Both the position numbers and the translations under genes were made by a program. 64,000 bases of DNA from Lepiota brunneoincarnata (taxonomy: Eukaryota; Basidiomycota; Agaricomycetes; Agaricales; Agaricaceae), in the NCBI GenBank assembly GCA_023014365.1, contig JAEBUN010000026.1:62001-126000 (forward strand), written 5' to 3'. How positions within the stretch are numbered: position 1 is the first letter of the stretch; each line of letters begins with the position of its first letter. Of this stretch, positions 23,896 to 34,115 are shown in pieces. Below the pieces are notes generated by a model that saw only the letters and a list, made by a program, of their open reading frames with translations, did not search any database and had not been told where the DNA came from.

Positions 23896-24645
23896 TCTGC
23901 GACCTGCTAGACTGTTTACCCACAATTTCGTTAGACTACTCATCTCAGTTTTCAATGGATAGATCCCCTTCGAGTTTCGACTGTGTCGGAATGCTGCTGG
24001 TGGAGAGTCACGGATTAATGTCCAGGATTCTATTGACACCCTTCAATATTTGCCCAGGCGTGGTTCAGTAGCTATCGGTGTGTAAATGTGACCAAGCCCC
24101 AACCAGCTGTTGGTATGGTAGGAAACCCTTCTTCGACTTCACTCTCTCGCCAGATATGTACTCTCTCAACCCACTCATGTCACACCATCGTGAACAAATC
24201 AGGGCGGATGCCTGTGAAATCTATTCTGCTAAAATTACAGGATCATTCTGAGGCATCGGTCACACCTTTCAACTTTGACAGCCATTAACAAACTCACTGC
24301 TATTCATGCTAGTCTTGTATTCTCGGTATCACGCTCCGAATCCAGTTCAGTCGAACTATGCAACTCCAGCACCCTTACTCATGGGTTAAATCTAGCAAGG
24401 GCGTCGCAGATGCAACCCTTTCACTGGCGAATCAACTAGCCCAAGCAAGGGTTATATATCGGCGCTAGCAGAACCCGCTCTACCCACGTCGCCACGATCC
24501 CACGGTCACTCATTCCCACAGCATTATGTTCAGCCTCATCACCATGGCTGTTCTTGTCTGCTTCCCCATCCCGAGCAATCTTGGATCTATATAATGGCAG
24601 CATTCCAAATGATATACCCTTCTCAAGTCTATCCACTATCCTGTA
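23896..24645. other. gene-free stretch
   Basis: Upstream flank of the gene at 24646; short frames only and no recognisable element. Confidence 0.45.
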
Positions 24646-26248
24646 ATGGCAACGACACCTCTAGTCATCCTGCAACATCCTCCCACCAGTGAGGTAATTT
24701 CACAAAGCTCGTATACTGGTCCTCTGTCGCCCACAGCAGCGGCTGCATCAGCTGCTTCCTCTTCCAGTGCCCTCGAACCAGCCGTGGAGGAGACCCAGCA
24801 ATCTGTCGGTGAAGCAAAAAAACCAGCTTTGCAGGCATCCAACTCCCAACCGCTCGCATCGTCTTCCTCTTCCGGCACTCAGGTGCGTCGCACTGATGGT
24901 GCTGATACCTATCTGCTAACCTGAATCATCGTCTCAGCCGCTCACTGAGGCTGAGAGGCTCGCGGGAGTCTTTAAAACTATCGATACTTGGGCGGGGATC
25001 TCCAGCCTTAAAATGCTTACTAGTACTTACACAGCAGAGCAGTCATACATGGGGCGTGATGTTTCCAAGGAATTCTATCATATCCTGTTCGATGGCGATG
25101 ACGACAAGCTTCCGTTCCGCATGGATACCGTACTTGCAATGCATTCTACTCTCACTAAGGCTTCAGACTCATACCATCGCTACAAATTTCTGGTCGATTT
25201 TCTGGAGGCGGGTAGAGGGAAAGAGCCGGTTCAAGCCTTTATCGAAGCGATCAAAACCATTCCACAATGGCAAATCCCCTCCAATGAAGAGGTATGTTTG
25301 TTCGGCCCAATCTCTCTTAACCTTCACGATCGTCTCATCGTTATCAGTTCAAGAACGCTTGGTACACGCTCTGGTACATTCTCGGTTTCCCCACCGATAC
25401 CGACCGCCAAGCCGGCTCCTTCCAAGAACAAATTCACAAAATCTTCCCTCCGGTGTCCCAGAAGATCCAGGCATCAACTTCGTTCTTGATAAGCTTGGCT
25501 GACCTTGACAGTGTCGATCTCAGGGTGAAACCGACAGAAAATCTGCGGGAACACCTCCTTATCGAAGGGAATGCAGTGAACATCTACAGTGTCGAGTTCA
25601 ACGACCTTGACATGCTGCACAAATATGAGAACAACAGGGCAGCAAAGTAGGTTGTTTCTTCTCGGACAACAGTATATATTACCTTGATGACGTTAATTTC
25701 CCTCACAGAGCGTTGGGTATAGCAAGTCTGGGTTCTGAAATCATCGCGTCGCTGTACGCGCTCTATGTCAAGGATAAATTCTTCGATAGAGCTGAAGCGT
25801 TGAAGATCTTCTTACCCAAGAATGATTGGCATCGGCCGGTCATGGTTAAGTCACTCTCGATGAAATATGTCGAAGCGAACCCCAAGGTACGAATCACCTG
25901 TCCGGTCCAAAGCATATTTTCACGCCATTGGCATCAGTCGATCATTGTTAAGGCACTCTCGCTGAAATATGTCGAAGCGAACCCCAAGGTACGAATCAAC
26001 TGTCCGATCCAAAGCATATTTTCACGCCATGTTCACAGGTGCTCGCACATCGGGCATATACCTTGCAGAGACTTGTGAATTACCGACGGTCCTGGTGGCC
26101 ATCCATCGTGCGCGACGTCAAGAAGCAGCTTCAGGTACAACCGGTTTTGTTCTATGGAGCTCTCCTTGCGATATTCTTTGGAGTCTGTACTGTGATTCAA
26201 ACAGTTGCCTCAGTTTGGGCCCTTTTACTTGCCATTAGAGCTGCCTAA
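24646..26248 (+). CDS. tail-anchored protein of unknown function with a duplicated exon
   Basis: Six exons: 24646-24882, 24938-25291, 25348-25646, 25709-25886, 25938-25988 and 26039-26248, with introns of 50-62 nt; 442 aa. Residues 1-80 are Ser/Ala/Pro-rich and probably disordered. The middle is a helical domain (TEAERLAGVFKTIDTWAG, KNAWYTLWYILGF). Near residue 330 comes LGSEIIASLYALY, then a basic stretch (YRRSWWPSIVRDVKKQL) and one C-terminal membrane helix (FYGALLAIFFGVCTVIQTV), so the protein is probably anchored by its tail with the N-terminus in the cytosol. The layout (helical domain, then a single C-terminal helix after a Trp/Arg-rich motif) loosely recalls DUF247-type proteins, but I do not claim membership. 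Exon 5 is a 17-codon tandem copy of the end of exon 4; including or skipping it keeps the frame. Confidence 0.7.
25830..26033 (+). repeat. tandem 102-bp exon/intron duplication
   Basis: Two direct copies of a 102-bp unit covering the end of exon 4 plus the following intron (KYVEANPK and the GTACGAATCA donor occur in both). 102 bp is 34 codons, so coding phase is kept. In the second copy the bases before the coding part read GCATCAG, a usable acceptor; the first copy reads GCATCGG. Confidence 0.9.
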
Positions 26249-26574
26249 TGTCGGTATAACAAAGACGTATTGAGTCCTAGCCCAGCCCGGCCATCAGGTC
26301 CTAATTTGCCTACTTTGTACATTGTCATTAGCTATCGAATACACTCCACTCACCCATATAACAGATATAAACTGGCTTATATACGCTAGACCGACGAGGC
26401 TGCCGCTTTAATGTGCGTTGCGCCTCCGCAAGACATTGTGTAGTTACTTTTCTTTGTCTCTCTCTTTTCTTTGCTAGACACCCCCACTCCCTCTCTTAGG
26501 TTAAAACACCTCTGTACCCACATGGGGAGACTTTTGGTAACACGGTTAAATATTCAACTCCATAGGTAGTGGTT
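26249..26574. other. gene-free stretch
   Basis: 3' flank of the tail-anchored protein gene, with a pyrimidine-rich part (26445-26500). No gene seen. Confidence 0.5.
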
Positions 26575-26687
26575 AATGGGCACTCCGAGGGACTTGGTCT
26601 GAAGTTCGTTTCGAGGTTCTGATCCGAAATTCACAAGAGGTGACATACGGTCACTGTTACATGTGCAGCTACTTGTCCGCCTCTACA
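26575..26687 (+). repeat. dispersed repeat R2, left copy
   Basis: About 110 bp similar to 33236-33355 in direct orientation: both run from a GGGC-CTCCGAG motif through GAGGTG-CATA to a shared CTCTACA end. They may be ends of solo LTRs, since LTRs of this kind end in CA, but no start or target duplication was found. Confidence 0.6.
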
Positions 26688-26772
26688 AGCACAACACTCG
26701 AACAACCCATGTGTCCAGTAAACGATTTCAAGAAGGGCACCTAAGGAATGCTTTACAACCATTCGTTCCACA

Positions 26773-28038
26773 TCAAACACTGGACTCAGACCCAAGCTCT
26801 CCATCTTTTACAACTTCAACATCCCCCCTATGTGTATGGGTCATGTCGTCCAACTGACTCTGATGGAGGTGGGCTACTGTAGTCTTTGCGAGGTGGTGAT
26901 TACCACTAGCAGAATGGAGATTGGATGTGACAGGGAGATCACCCAGGCCATTGTTGTGGGAGGACTCGGTGAGGTTTCGGTGCACACGGCAGGCCATGGA
27001 GGCTGCTAGAGCCGACGACGGGATCAAGAACAACAAATGGTAAAATGGAGTTACCATAGTCGAAAATATAAAGATAGCGCTTAGGACTTGGAATAGTAAG
27101 GTGATGCTAGAAACCTCAATCAACATTGGGGAAAGTGGCCATGGAAAGTGTACTGACAAATAATATTGTTGACCTCCCTGTAGGATTGCCCGTGAAAGCC
27201 TAGGAAGAGCTTTACCAGTTATGAGGGTATCGCGGATGGTCGCAGAAACATGGATATTGTTGTGGGTGGAAGCAATCTTGTACGAGGTTGCAACAAAGAC
27301 GAGAGTATCGAGGGTCGCCGGGAGGATACTGATGCCAGAAACGTAGCTCGCTACCTCGTTCACTACGCAATACTAGGGTCCCGGTAACATGGCGGAGGTG
27401 AATGCCAATGCCCAATGTGACAACAGCACTGCTGGTCGCAGCCCACAGGATCCAGGCAACCCAGTAAATCAAGCGATTGTCCATGTAGACCGCTTGAACT
27501 CTTTTGAGGAAAAGGAACGAGGTTGTTCCCATTGTCAAGAAGCATGCAATGCCGTCCATTGGGATTTAAACCGCACTGCAATTCGAAACAGGGTGTGCTG
27601 ACCGAACAGTTAGCCAGTCTACGACAAAATTGAAACTACATGGGATGCCATGTACTTGTCACAATGACCCAGAGCATTAGGTACGTGATGGAGAAAACTC
27701 TGCAAGCCTAGTAGTTAGTTTGATGCATACTGAATTAGGAGTGTATTTTTATCCAATTACCTAGATAAAACGAAACACGCGGTAATACCGCGTCCACTGG
27801 CGACACATTTGCGTACAATTGTGATGACTTCTGGAATGTATACAAGAACGTCCCATATTGCGGCCTGTAGCATCCATGAGCAATTCTGGCGGACCAGCTT
27901 ATGGACAATCATACTTACCCCGAGAGTAGCTATGGCAAAGTTTCTGACAACCTCAAATTGAGCCGCCTGACTTGGCAGCAGATGATTGAGGTAGGTATTG
28001 GGGTTATGGGCCACTGCTATCATTCCACATTGTAGCAT
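26773..28038 (-). pseudogene. seven-helix membrane protein gene, copy 1, decayed
   Basis: Same five-exon layout as the intact copies at 35.2 and 47.8 kb: exon 1 with NTYLNHLLPSQAAQFEVVRN, a GTAAGT donor after TLG, exon 2 AAIWDVLVYIPE, a 44-nt exon 3, then exon 4 and the C-terminal part. Lesions: an in-frame TAA at 27568-27566 just before the first helix of exon 4 (where the intact copies have an Arg codon or similar), and an extra base at about 27367 (after the HVTGT motif) that puts the remaining ALPRLSRAILQGG part in another frame. A hAT element lies 43 bp upstream of the first ATG, where the other copies have a TATA-like box. The family is described under the copy at 35166-36444. Confidence 0.85.
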
Positions 28039-28080
28039 AGAGTTACTATGTTGTGAGGGAGGAAACTCGCCTACGTGCAG

Positions 28081-29621
28081 TAGGGGTGCCGAAGTTCGGT
28101 TCAGAACTTCGGTTCGAACCTGAACCTCCTGAACTGAACCTAAAAGTTCAGTCCAGTTCAGGTTCAGGTTCAGCCCCTGGCCTGTTGGTTCGGTTCACGG
28201 TTCAGGCTCGAAGATGATGGGCCTGAACGCGTCCGAACGCGTTCGAACGCGTTCGAACCGATAAGTTAGAGCCTCGCAGTAAATACAACAATTTACAACA
28301 ATTTTCCCAGTAGAAATGGGAAGATTGATGTATATCTCGGGGACGACTGCTGGGATCAGCAAGCGGTTTTTGCCGTTCGATAGCCCCTGCTGATACCTCT
28401 TGAACGCGCCACTTCATGCCCCAATTGACCCACCCCTTCCCTCGTCATTGCCTTCAACATTGCCTAAATTCATTCCTCATTTCGTAATCTCACACTGCAC
28501 CATGCCTCTTATTACTACCACCGTGCGATGCGCATCTTAAAGGGCTTTCTAACGCCATATTGCACATCCTGGGAAACACTCTTTCAGTGAAGTAAAACAC
28601 GTTTTCCTTGCTGATCACCATCCCCACACAGATGTCTCTGTTCTGGGGCCATTTCTCAACGCCTTGGGATACAGTAACTTACATCTGGAAGGTCTCTCCC
28701 GTGCCTTTCCAACAAGCCCACTCACGTCCGGTTGCGCTTGGCGGTTGTCTCGCAAATTGAGGATCTTTGTTGTCTCATCACTTTCCCTCCTTGCAGGGCT
28801 TCTGGGCCCACTGCCTTGCTTCAACATGCTTGGGCTTATCTTTTTTATGTTGGAAATATAAACCAACTGTGAGTGTCATGGTGCACAGGGGGTCCAAGCA
28901 TTGACTGCTTTTCCCTATGATCACCCACCTCCCTGTGGTTTGGCTCCTGAGCATTTTATTTCTCTCATCCTCTATGTAAAAGGTAGCCAGCATGCCAGGA
29001 TAGTTATCTACTCATTCTATTGTTCTGGCTTTACTTTAAATACCATAGCAAGAATCCCCTGCAGTCTCAATTCTCACAGAGTCACACATACAAGTTTCTG
29101 AGGCTGTGAGTAGTCTTTAACACTTTCCTCTCATGACTATTACTTATGTTGTCTGTAGAACAATTACTTGTCTTCTAACAGGTATAGAATACATCAGTTC
29201 TTGCATATATGAGTTTCTGAGGCTAATGATCACTCATATTCTAACATTTTACTCTTATTCACCCTTCCTACCCTTCTTTGGTTATTTGTACCTGTTTTTT
29301 TCTTTTTTTGGAGGGGCTAATATATGTGTATGGAAAAGATGGTTACAAAACTGGACTTCTAGATGGAGGAGCAGAAGCAAAGGAATGGGAGCTCAAGGAA
29401 TGGAACTTTGATTAGTTTATTGCCAATATAAACACTTTTTATAACATAGTACAAAAAAGTTCAAGTTCAAACCTGTTTGAACCCTGAACTGAACCTTCTG
29501 AACTGAGTTCAGGAGGTTCAGTTCAGGTTCAGGTTCAGGTTCAGTAAATCTGAGTAGGTTCAGGTTCAGGTTCAGGCTGAGGGGGTGCCGAACTGAACTG
29601 AACTGAACTTTGGCACCCCTA
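28081..29621. mobile_element. non-autonomous hAT-type DNA transposon
   Basis: A 1541-bp element. Left end TAGGGGTGCC-G-AAGTTC and right end (reverse complement) TAGGGGTGCC-A-AAGTTC form terminal inverted repeats of about 24 bp with two mismatches. It is flanked on both sides by ACGTGCAG (28073-28080 and 29622-29629), an 8-bp target-site duplication, the hallmark length for hAT elements. Both subterminal zones (28090-28260 and 29455-29610) are packed with GGTTCA/TGAACC hexamers, as expected for transposase-binding subterminal repeats; the left zone also has a short GAACGCGTTC array at about 28225-28260. No transposase frame is present inside, so movement would depend on an enzyme encoded elsewhere. 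It landed in the promoter of seven-helix copy 1. Confidence 0.88.
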
Positions 29622-29771
29622 ACGTGCAGAATCCGTCCCTGCATCATATTTTCATTTAGGTATTTAAGTAGCACATTTGTACTTAAATACCTCAGCTCCC
29701 AACGACAAGGATGTCTCCGCTGCCGTAAGACCTCCGACAGGCTACAGCATAACCAGCTTGAAGTTTCTTCC

Positions 29772-29929
29772 TGAAGAGAACTCGACTCCTCAGCACGTGA
29801 AAAGCGCCGAAACGAAACCGAAACACAAACGAAACACGATCGAAACAGCGCTAACACGAACAAACAAAGGGGCGAGTGTGGTTGGCGAAACAACCACTGG
29901 GCTTCGAAAACCAAGAAAGACGAGTTACA
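29772..29929 (-). repeat. 3' LTR of the deleted Ty3-type element
   Basis: 158 bp; on the minus strand it starts TGTAACTCG and ends CTCTTCA (TG...CA). It matches 32644-32801 with about a dozen differences over the same length. Confidence 0.85.
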
Positions 29930-30262
29930 TATTGTGAAGGGGATCTGTTGGTATCCGGTGAACGGTCCGATAATTTTTGGGGAGCGTAGTAGCTACTGGT
30001 TTGACCTGGTTTGTGACCTTTTTGTAGGCATGGGTTGAGATTTCAGCTATTGGATAGGTTTCTGTGATGTCAATCTCATATATTTCTTGTGGGTGGTTTA
30101 ACGGAGGGAAAGGGGAACTTGTAAAGGCCAGGGGTGAGATCATAGATAGGGGCATCGAATTGATGGGAAAGGGATTATTCTGATTGGAAGGTGTGACGGT
30201 TGCATGGGAATTGGTTGGTTTTATACTATCTCCTTGACTGCGGTGAGCCGAATCCTCGATAT

Positions 30263-32572
30263 CTAAAAACCCAACCTAGAAGGGGCAGATGGTCGTGTCC
30301 TTACCATGGTTGGAACTGTGATGGTCTCTCGTGTGTTGGGATCAAAGAGTGTGATATGGGAGTCGCCGTTGGAGTAATGGTGGGTCCTAGCTTGGGTTAA
30401 GGTGAGGAATGGCCATCCTAGTAGCATCTCGTATGGCGCGTTCTCAAAGACCTGGACCTGTAGATAAAAGATGCTGTTGCCAATATGCACCGGAAGGTCA
30501 CGTAGAAGTCCCAGCATTATTTCCTTTGTCGCGTTAGCTGATTCCATGATGATGCTTTGATCTCTAAGCAGGGGGAGACCCAGTTTCTCCCACACATCCT
30601 TTCGGATACCGATCACTTGAGACCCTTCATCAAGTATGGCATCCACTGTAAACTTGCCATTGAGTTTGAGGGGGATTGTTTGCAGATCTTCGATATGATT
30701 GGCAACAATTACTGGGTTCTGGGCAGGTGACGATTGGTGGTGCAGAAGGGCTGAGGGGATTGAGTCTGTTTCATGCTCTGTGTTTTCGAATGTGGATATG
30801 TTTGCCGTGGCTGCCGCTGGAACTCGGTGAGTAGTTACCTGCTCCTTCATATGCTTCCTGACCTCTGGAGTGATAGCGAGGAGCTCTCTCTGGGTGAGAG
30901 TGACTGGGCCATCCAAACTTCATTGTATGACGTTTTGGACCATCTGGGGGTCCTCAATCGGTGCTGCAAATCGGTATTGCTGATTCTGTGAATGGAAATC
31001 GGGTATGGGAGCATTGGGATGGAAAGGTTTCAAAGGGGGGTTTGGTTTCAAGGCAGGAGCCTGCGGAACAATTGCTGGAGCATTCTGGGAGGGATTGGGC
31101 CGGTTAGAGACTGGTTTGGGGAGTGTTGGCGAGTTTTTGGCCTTTCCTATGTTCCCTGAACGCCTTTTAATCTCTTCCTGTCGTTTCATAGTAGCTAACG
31201 CGATTGCTTTGAGCCTAGCAAGTTCCTCCTTATCTTCAGAGGTGTAGGAAGTGGAGTATGGCATTGTGGAGGGTGCGGGGACATTAAACGAGCCTAGGGC
31301 AGTTGATTGTGATGGTAACACTTGCAGAATGTTGGCCTGGGCTGTGGCAGTCGGAGGTGAGTGATTCTTGTGCCAATTATCGATTCACTCCTTCATATTT
31401 CGTCCAGGAGCAGCCTGAGGTGAGGCCTGAGTGCCATCGAGCATACAAACACGATTAGTGTTGTCCCGAATGCATAAACCACGACGGATATAGTCATCAA
31501 GTCCTTGGCAGTGTCTGAACATATGCTCAGTGCTGGAACAGAAGCCACATGGCCAGGTCTGTCAGTTCTGCTGGGGATTTTGGTGGAATGAGGGCTGATA
31601 TGGGGGCTGGGAGGTGTTATGGACAGGGCTAGCAAGTTTTCCAGCGAGACGGTTTAAAAACGCGTCAGAGGTCAAGATCTGTTCAATTGAGGACATATCA
31701 AAGGTCTGGCATGGTGACGAAAGTGCAGGAGCAGCAGAGGGAGAGGAATATGGTGATGCTGGTGATAAGGTGAAGGCATTTCCAGTCATTGTTCCTTCGA
31801 GCAGAAAGCATGCTGCTTGCTCAACATCTGAGACATTCCAGGGCTCATCGATGGGATGCCTGGGGTCTTGGATACATAGCTGGGTGTGGAGTTGCTGCTG
31901 GAATTCGATATGAAAACCCCCAATGAAGAGCTTGTTGCATTCTCGTCGTGATATGAGGTCACGGTTGAGTAGCCAGGTTGATTTGGTGAGGAATTCCCGA
32001 TAATATTCACCAAATTGAAGATGGTCTCGCATAGGCATAGCAGCATGTCGTTCCACGAAGAGTTTGAAGTCTGTAACATTATAACGTGCGTCATCTTTGG
32101 CTCCTGGATACATGGACATGATATCTAATTTGAAATGGACCCAGCTTCCACCCATGGCCGATGGTCGTCTCCTCCAGATGTCATAGTGTTGTCCATCTAG
32201 ATAGCTGATAGTATGGGTAATCTGCTCCATATCGGTGAGTCCACATTCTCGAGCTAGCATTTCTACTTCCTCAAAGAATTGTCGGAGTGATTGTGGGTGT
32301 CCGTCAAATTTCGGAGCATTTCAATCATAGCGAGAGGGCATATGGCGTATTTGGGGAGCATGGATAATGTATGGAGCTGGCTGGGGAAGGGGTGCTGGTG
32401 GGTTAGCTGGTGGGTTAGGGAAATGAGCTGGACCAAAAGCTGGTGGCAGTACTCCAGGTCCGATATGGAAATGTTGAGGTTGGTATGCGGGGGGGCCATT
32501 TGCTGGTTGTTGGGGCACCTGAGGAGGATTTCCTGCTGGTGCGTTATCTGCTGGGATTTGTAATTCAGCCAT
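30263..32572 (-). pseudogene. gag-protease polyprotein with four in-frame TGA stops
   Basis: One continuous frame from the ATG at 32572 (Pro-rich N-terminus, then KFDGHPQSLRQFFEEVE, a gag-type start) to the TAG at 30263, about 770 codons. A CCHC zinc knuckle (C-x2-C-x4-H-x4-C, CGFCSSTEHMFRHC) lies near 31530, and an aspartic protease follows with AILDEGSQVIG (usual core D-(S/T)-G, here D-E-G-S) and a LLGWPFL motif near 30410. The frame is interrupted by four stops at 32321-32323, 31562-31564, 31385-31387 and 30920-30922, all TGA, with protein-like sequence continuing in the same frame across each. It encodes no reverse transcriptase. Not a working gene unless the stops are read through. Confidence 0.85.
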
Positions 32573-32643
32573 GAGCTTATTGAGATATCAAGTAACAATT
32601 TTAAATTGAAATGGTTTTGAAGCCCCTCATGGTGGGCTCCAGT

Positions 32644-32801
32644 TGAAGAGAACTTGACTCCTCAGCACGTGAAAAGTGCCGAAACGAAACCGAAACACAA
32701 ACGAAACACGATCGAAACAGTGCTAACACAAACAAACAAAGGGGCGAGTGTGGTTGGCAAAACAACCATTGGGCTTCGAAAACCAAGAAAGACAAGTTAT
32801 A
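32644..32801 (-). repeat. 5' LTR of the deleted Ty3-type element
   Basis: 158 bp, partner of 29772-29929; its outer end reads TATAACTTG on the minus strand instead of TGTAACTCG. Its inner edge abuts the putative primer-binding site. Confidence 0.85.
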
Positions 32802-33235
32802 TGTGAGAGAGCGAGAGAGAGGGAGAATGAGACTGAGAGGGAGTTTTTGGGTCCTATATTGACTGCCAAGCTCATAAGTGAGCTCGGAACTTTATATACA
32901 AGTAAATTATTGTACTAGCTATGTTTTCTGTACCGAAATGGATCGAAAAATCGAGAGATAATTATACTAGAACAAATCTGGAGAATAAGGAACGTGAAAC
33001 AGGAGAGATCGTGAAGTTTTCACGACTACGTTAACAGGGAAATGGGAAAACAGAATAGAAAAGATGAAAGGGGTGGTATGCGAGGCTCAGAGGAGTCTAT
33101 ATATGGGGAGAAAACTTATGCTATGGTTCAAGTTCAGGGAAAGGAATAGAAAAGTAGTGAAAATTTATTTGTTAGGGAATGTAAGAGGTTTCAAGTGAAA
33201 GGGATATGTCGCGAAATGATAACGGCTTTGTTCAG
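32802..33235. other. gene-free stretch, possible solo-LTR body
   Basis: Starts TGTGAGAGAGCG with GA repeats; together with the next repeat it forms a 554-bp TG...CA segment (32802-33355) that could be a solo LTR next to the deleted element. No gene seen. Confidence 0.35.
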
Positions 33236-33355
33236 CTGGGCGCTCCGAGTTTCTTGATCCGAGTTTGGATTTCGGGTTCCAAGTTCGGGTTCTGAGTCCT
33301 ACGAGAGGTGGCATAGGACAGCCTTTGCAGGTGTAGCCGCTTGCCCACCTCTACA
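33236..33355 (+). repeat. dispersed repeat R2, right copy
   Basis: Partner of 26575-26687, ending in the same CTCTACA. A CT-rich microsatellite follows at about 33365-33400. Confidence 0.6.
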
Positions 33356-33544
33356 TTCCCCTCAGTTTCACTCTCTCTCACTCTCTCTCTCTTTCTCAAG
33401 TCTCCCACTCGACGGAGTTGTACTTGTACCCAGTTTCACGAGGTCGAGAAGACGAGCCCGTGGTTGTTTCGTCAACCACACCTCGCCCTTACGATTGTCT
33501 TGGAGGATGATACTCTTTCCTACAATGTTGACATTCAAGCCTCA

Positions 33545-34115
33545 TATACCTTGGAGTGGAGCAAATTATTTCGGGAAATGATGGGGAAAGGAATCTCCTG
33601 CCAAAGGGAGCCCCGGTCGTTAGCGATCATTAATCATTAGTAAGGACAGAAGCCGATTAATATCATGGTACCTTGATGAAGGTGGTATTCAATGCTTGTA
33701 GATGTGGTGAAGCATCAATCTTCCAAGCGCGTCCCGCAGTTTTTCGATTAAATCTCCTTGATTCCTATTCCTATCGCGGGGGTGTTGATTTCAAAGTCAG
33801 CACGGGGTCTACTGGATCACTGAGATACAACGGGTACTTGATTAGTATACTACAGGTCCATCATCTGCGACCACTCCGACAATTATTTAAAAATGGCTGT
33901 ACATACCTAAGGTTTTGTAGTCATTATCCCTTAGGTGCCAGGCAACTTTGTCGAAAGACGGGTCTTTCTATGGTTTACAGAACTCAGAAACGTGGAAGCG
34001 GACGACTGCTCCGATATTTTTGACGTCAAATTGTCGTATGACTCACAGCCCGATATGACAGAGATAAGTTGTTGGCATGAAATGCCACGTCAAGATACGT
34101 GGTGAACTTACAGGG
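33545..34115 (+). repeat. direct repeat R3, left copy (seven-helix gene flank)
   Basis: Matches 37675-38155 in the same orientation (for example GTTAAATCTCCTTG/ATTAAATCTCCTTG and the CTCACAGCCCGATA block). Parts resemble the 5' flank of seven-helix copy 2 (the ATCTTCCAAG...GTCC...GCAG stretch near 36630), so it looks like detached promoter-side DNA of that family. Confidence 0.75.

Larger units (their letters stand above)
29772..32801 (-). mobile_element. internally deleted Ty3-type LTR retrotransposon
   Basis: A 3030-bp element bounded by 158-bp direct LTRs and holding a gag-protease frame on the minus strand. Just after the protease comes a short pol linker (KKVTNQVKPVATTLP, then RIPTDPL at about 29935-30010) that in basidiomycete Ty3 elements immediately precedes reverse transcriptase; here it runs straight into the 3' LTR, so RT, RNase H and integrase are missing. 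Inside the 5' LTR edge, read on the minus strand, TGGAGCCC two bases after the LTR could be a tRNA primer-binding site. I found no clear polypurine tract and no matching 5-bp target duplication. The element is not autonomous. Confidence 0.8.

Noticed and set aside
28615..29411. Frames inside the hAT element that might be a transposase
   Set aside because: They are 60-90 codons, low-complexity or hydrophobic, and lack any hAT dimerisation or DDE-type sequence; the element is treated as non-autonomous.
29417..29914. Minus-strand frame of 165 codons spanning the hAT end and the LTR
   Set aside because: It crosses the junction of two mobile elements; the repeated part is the LTR read as protein.
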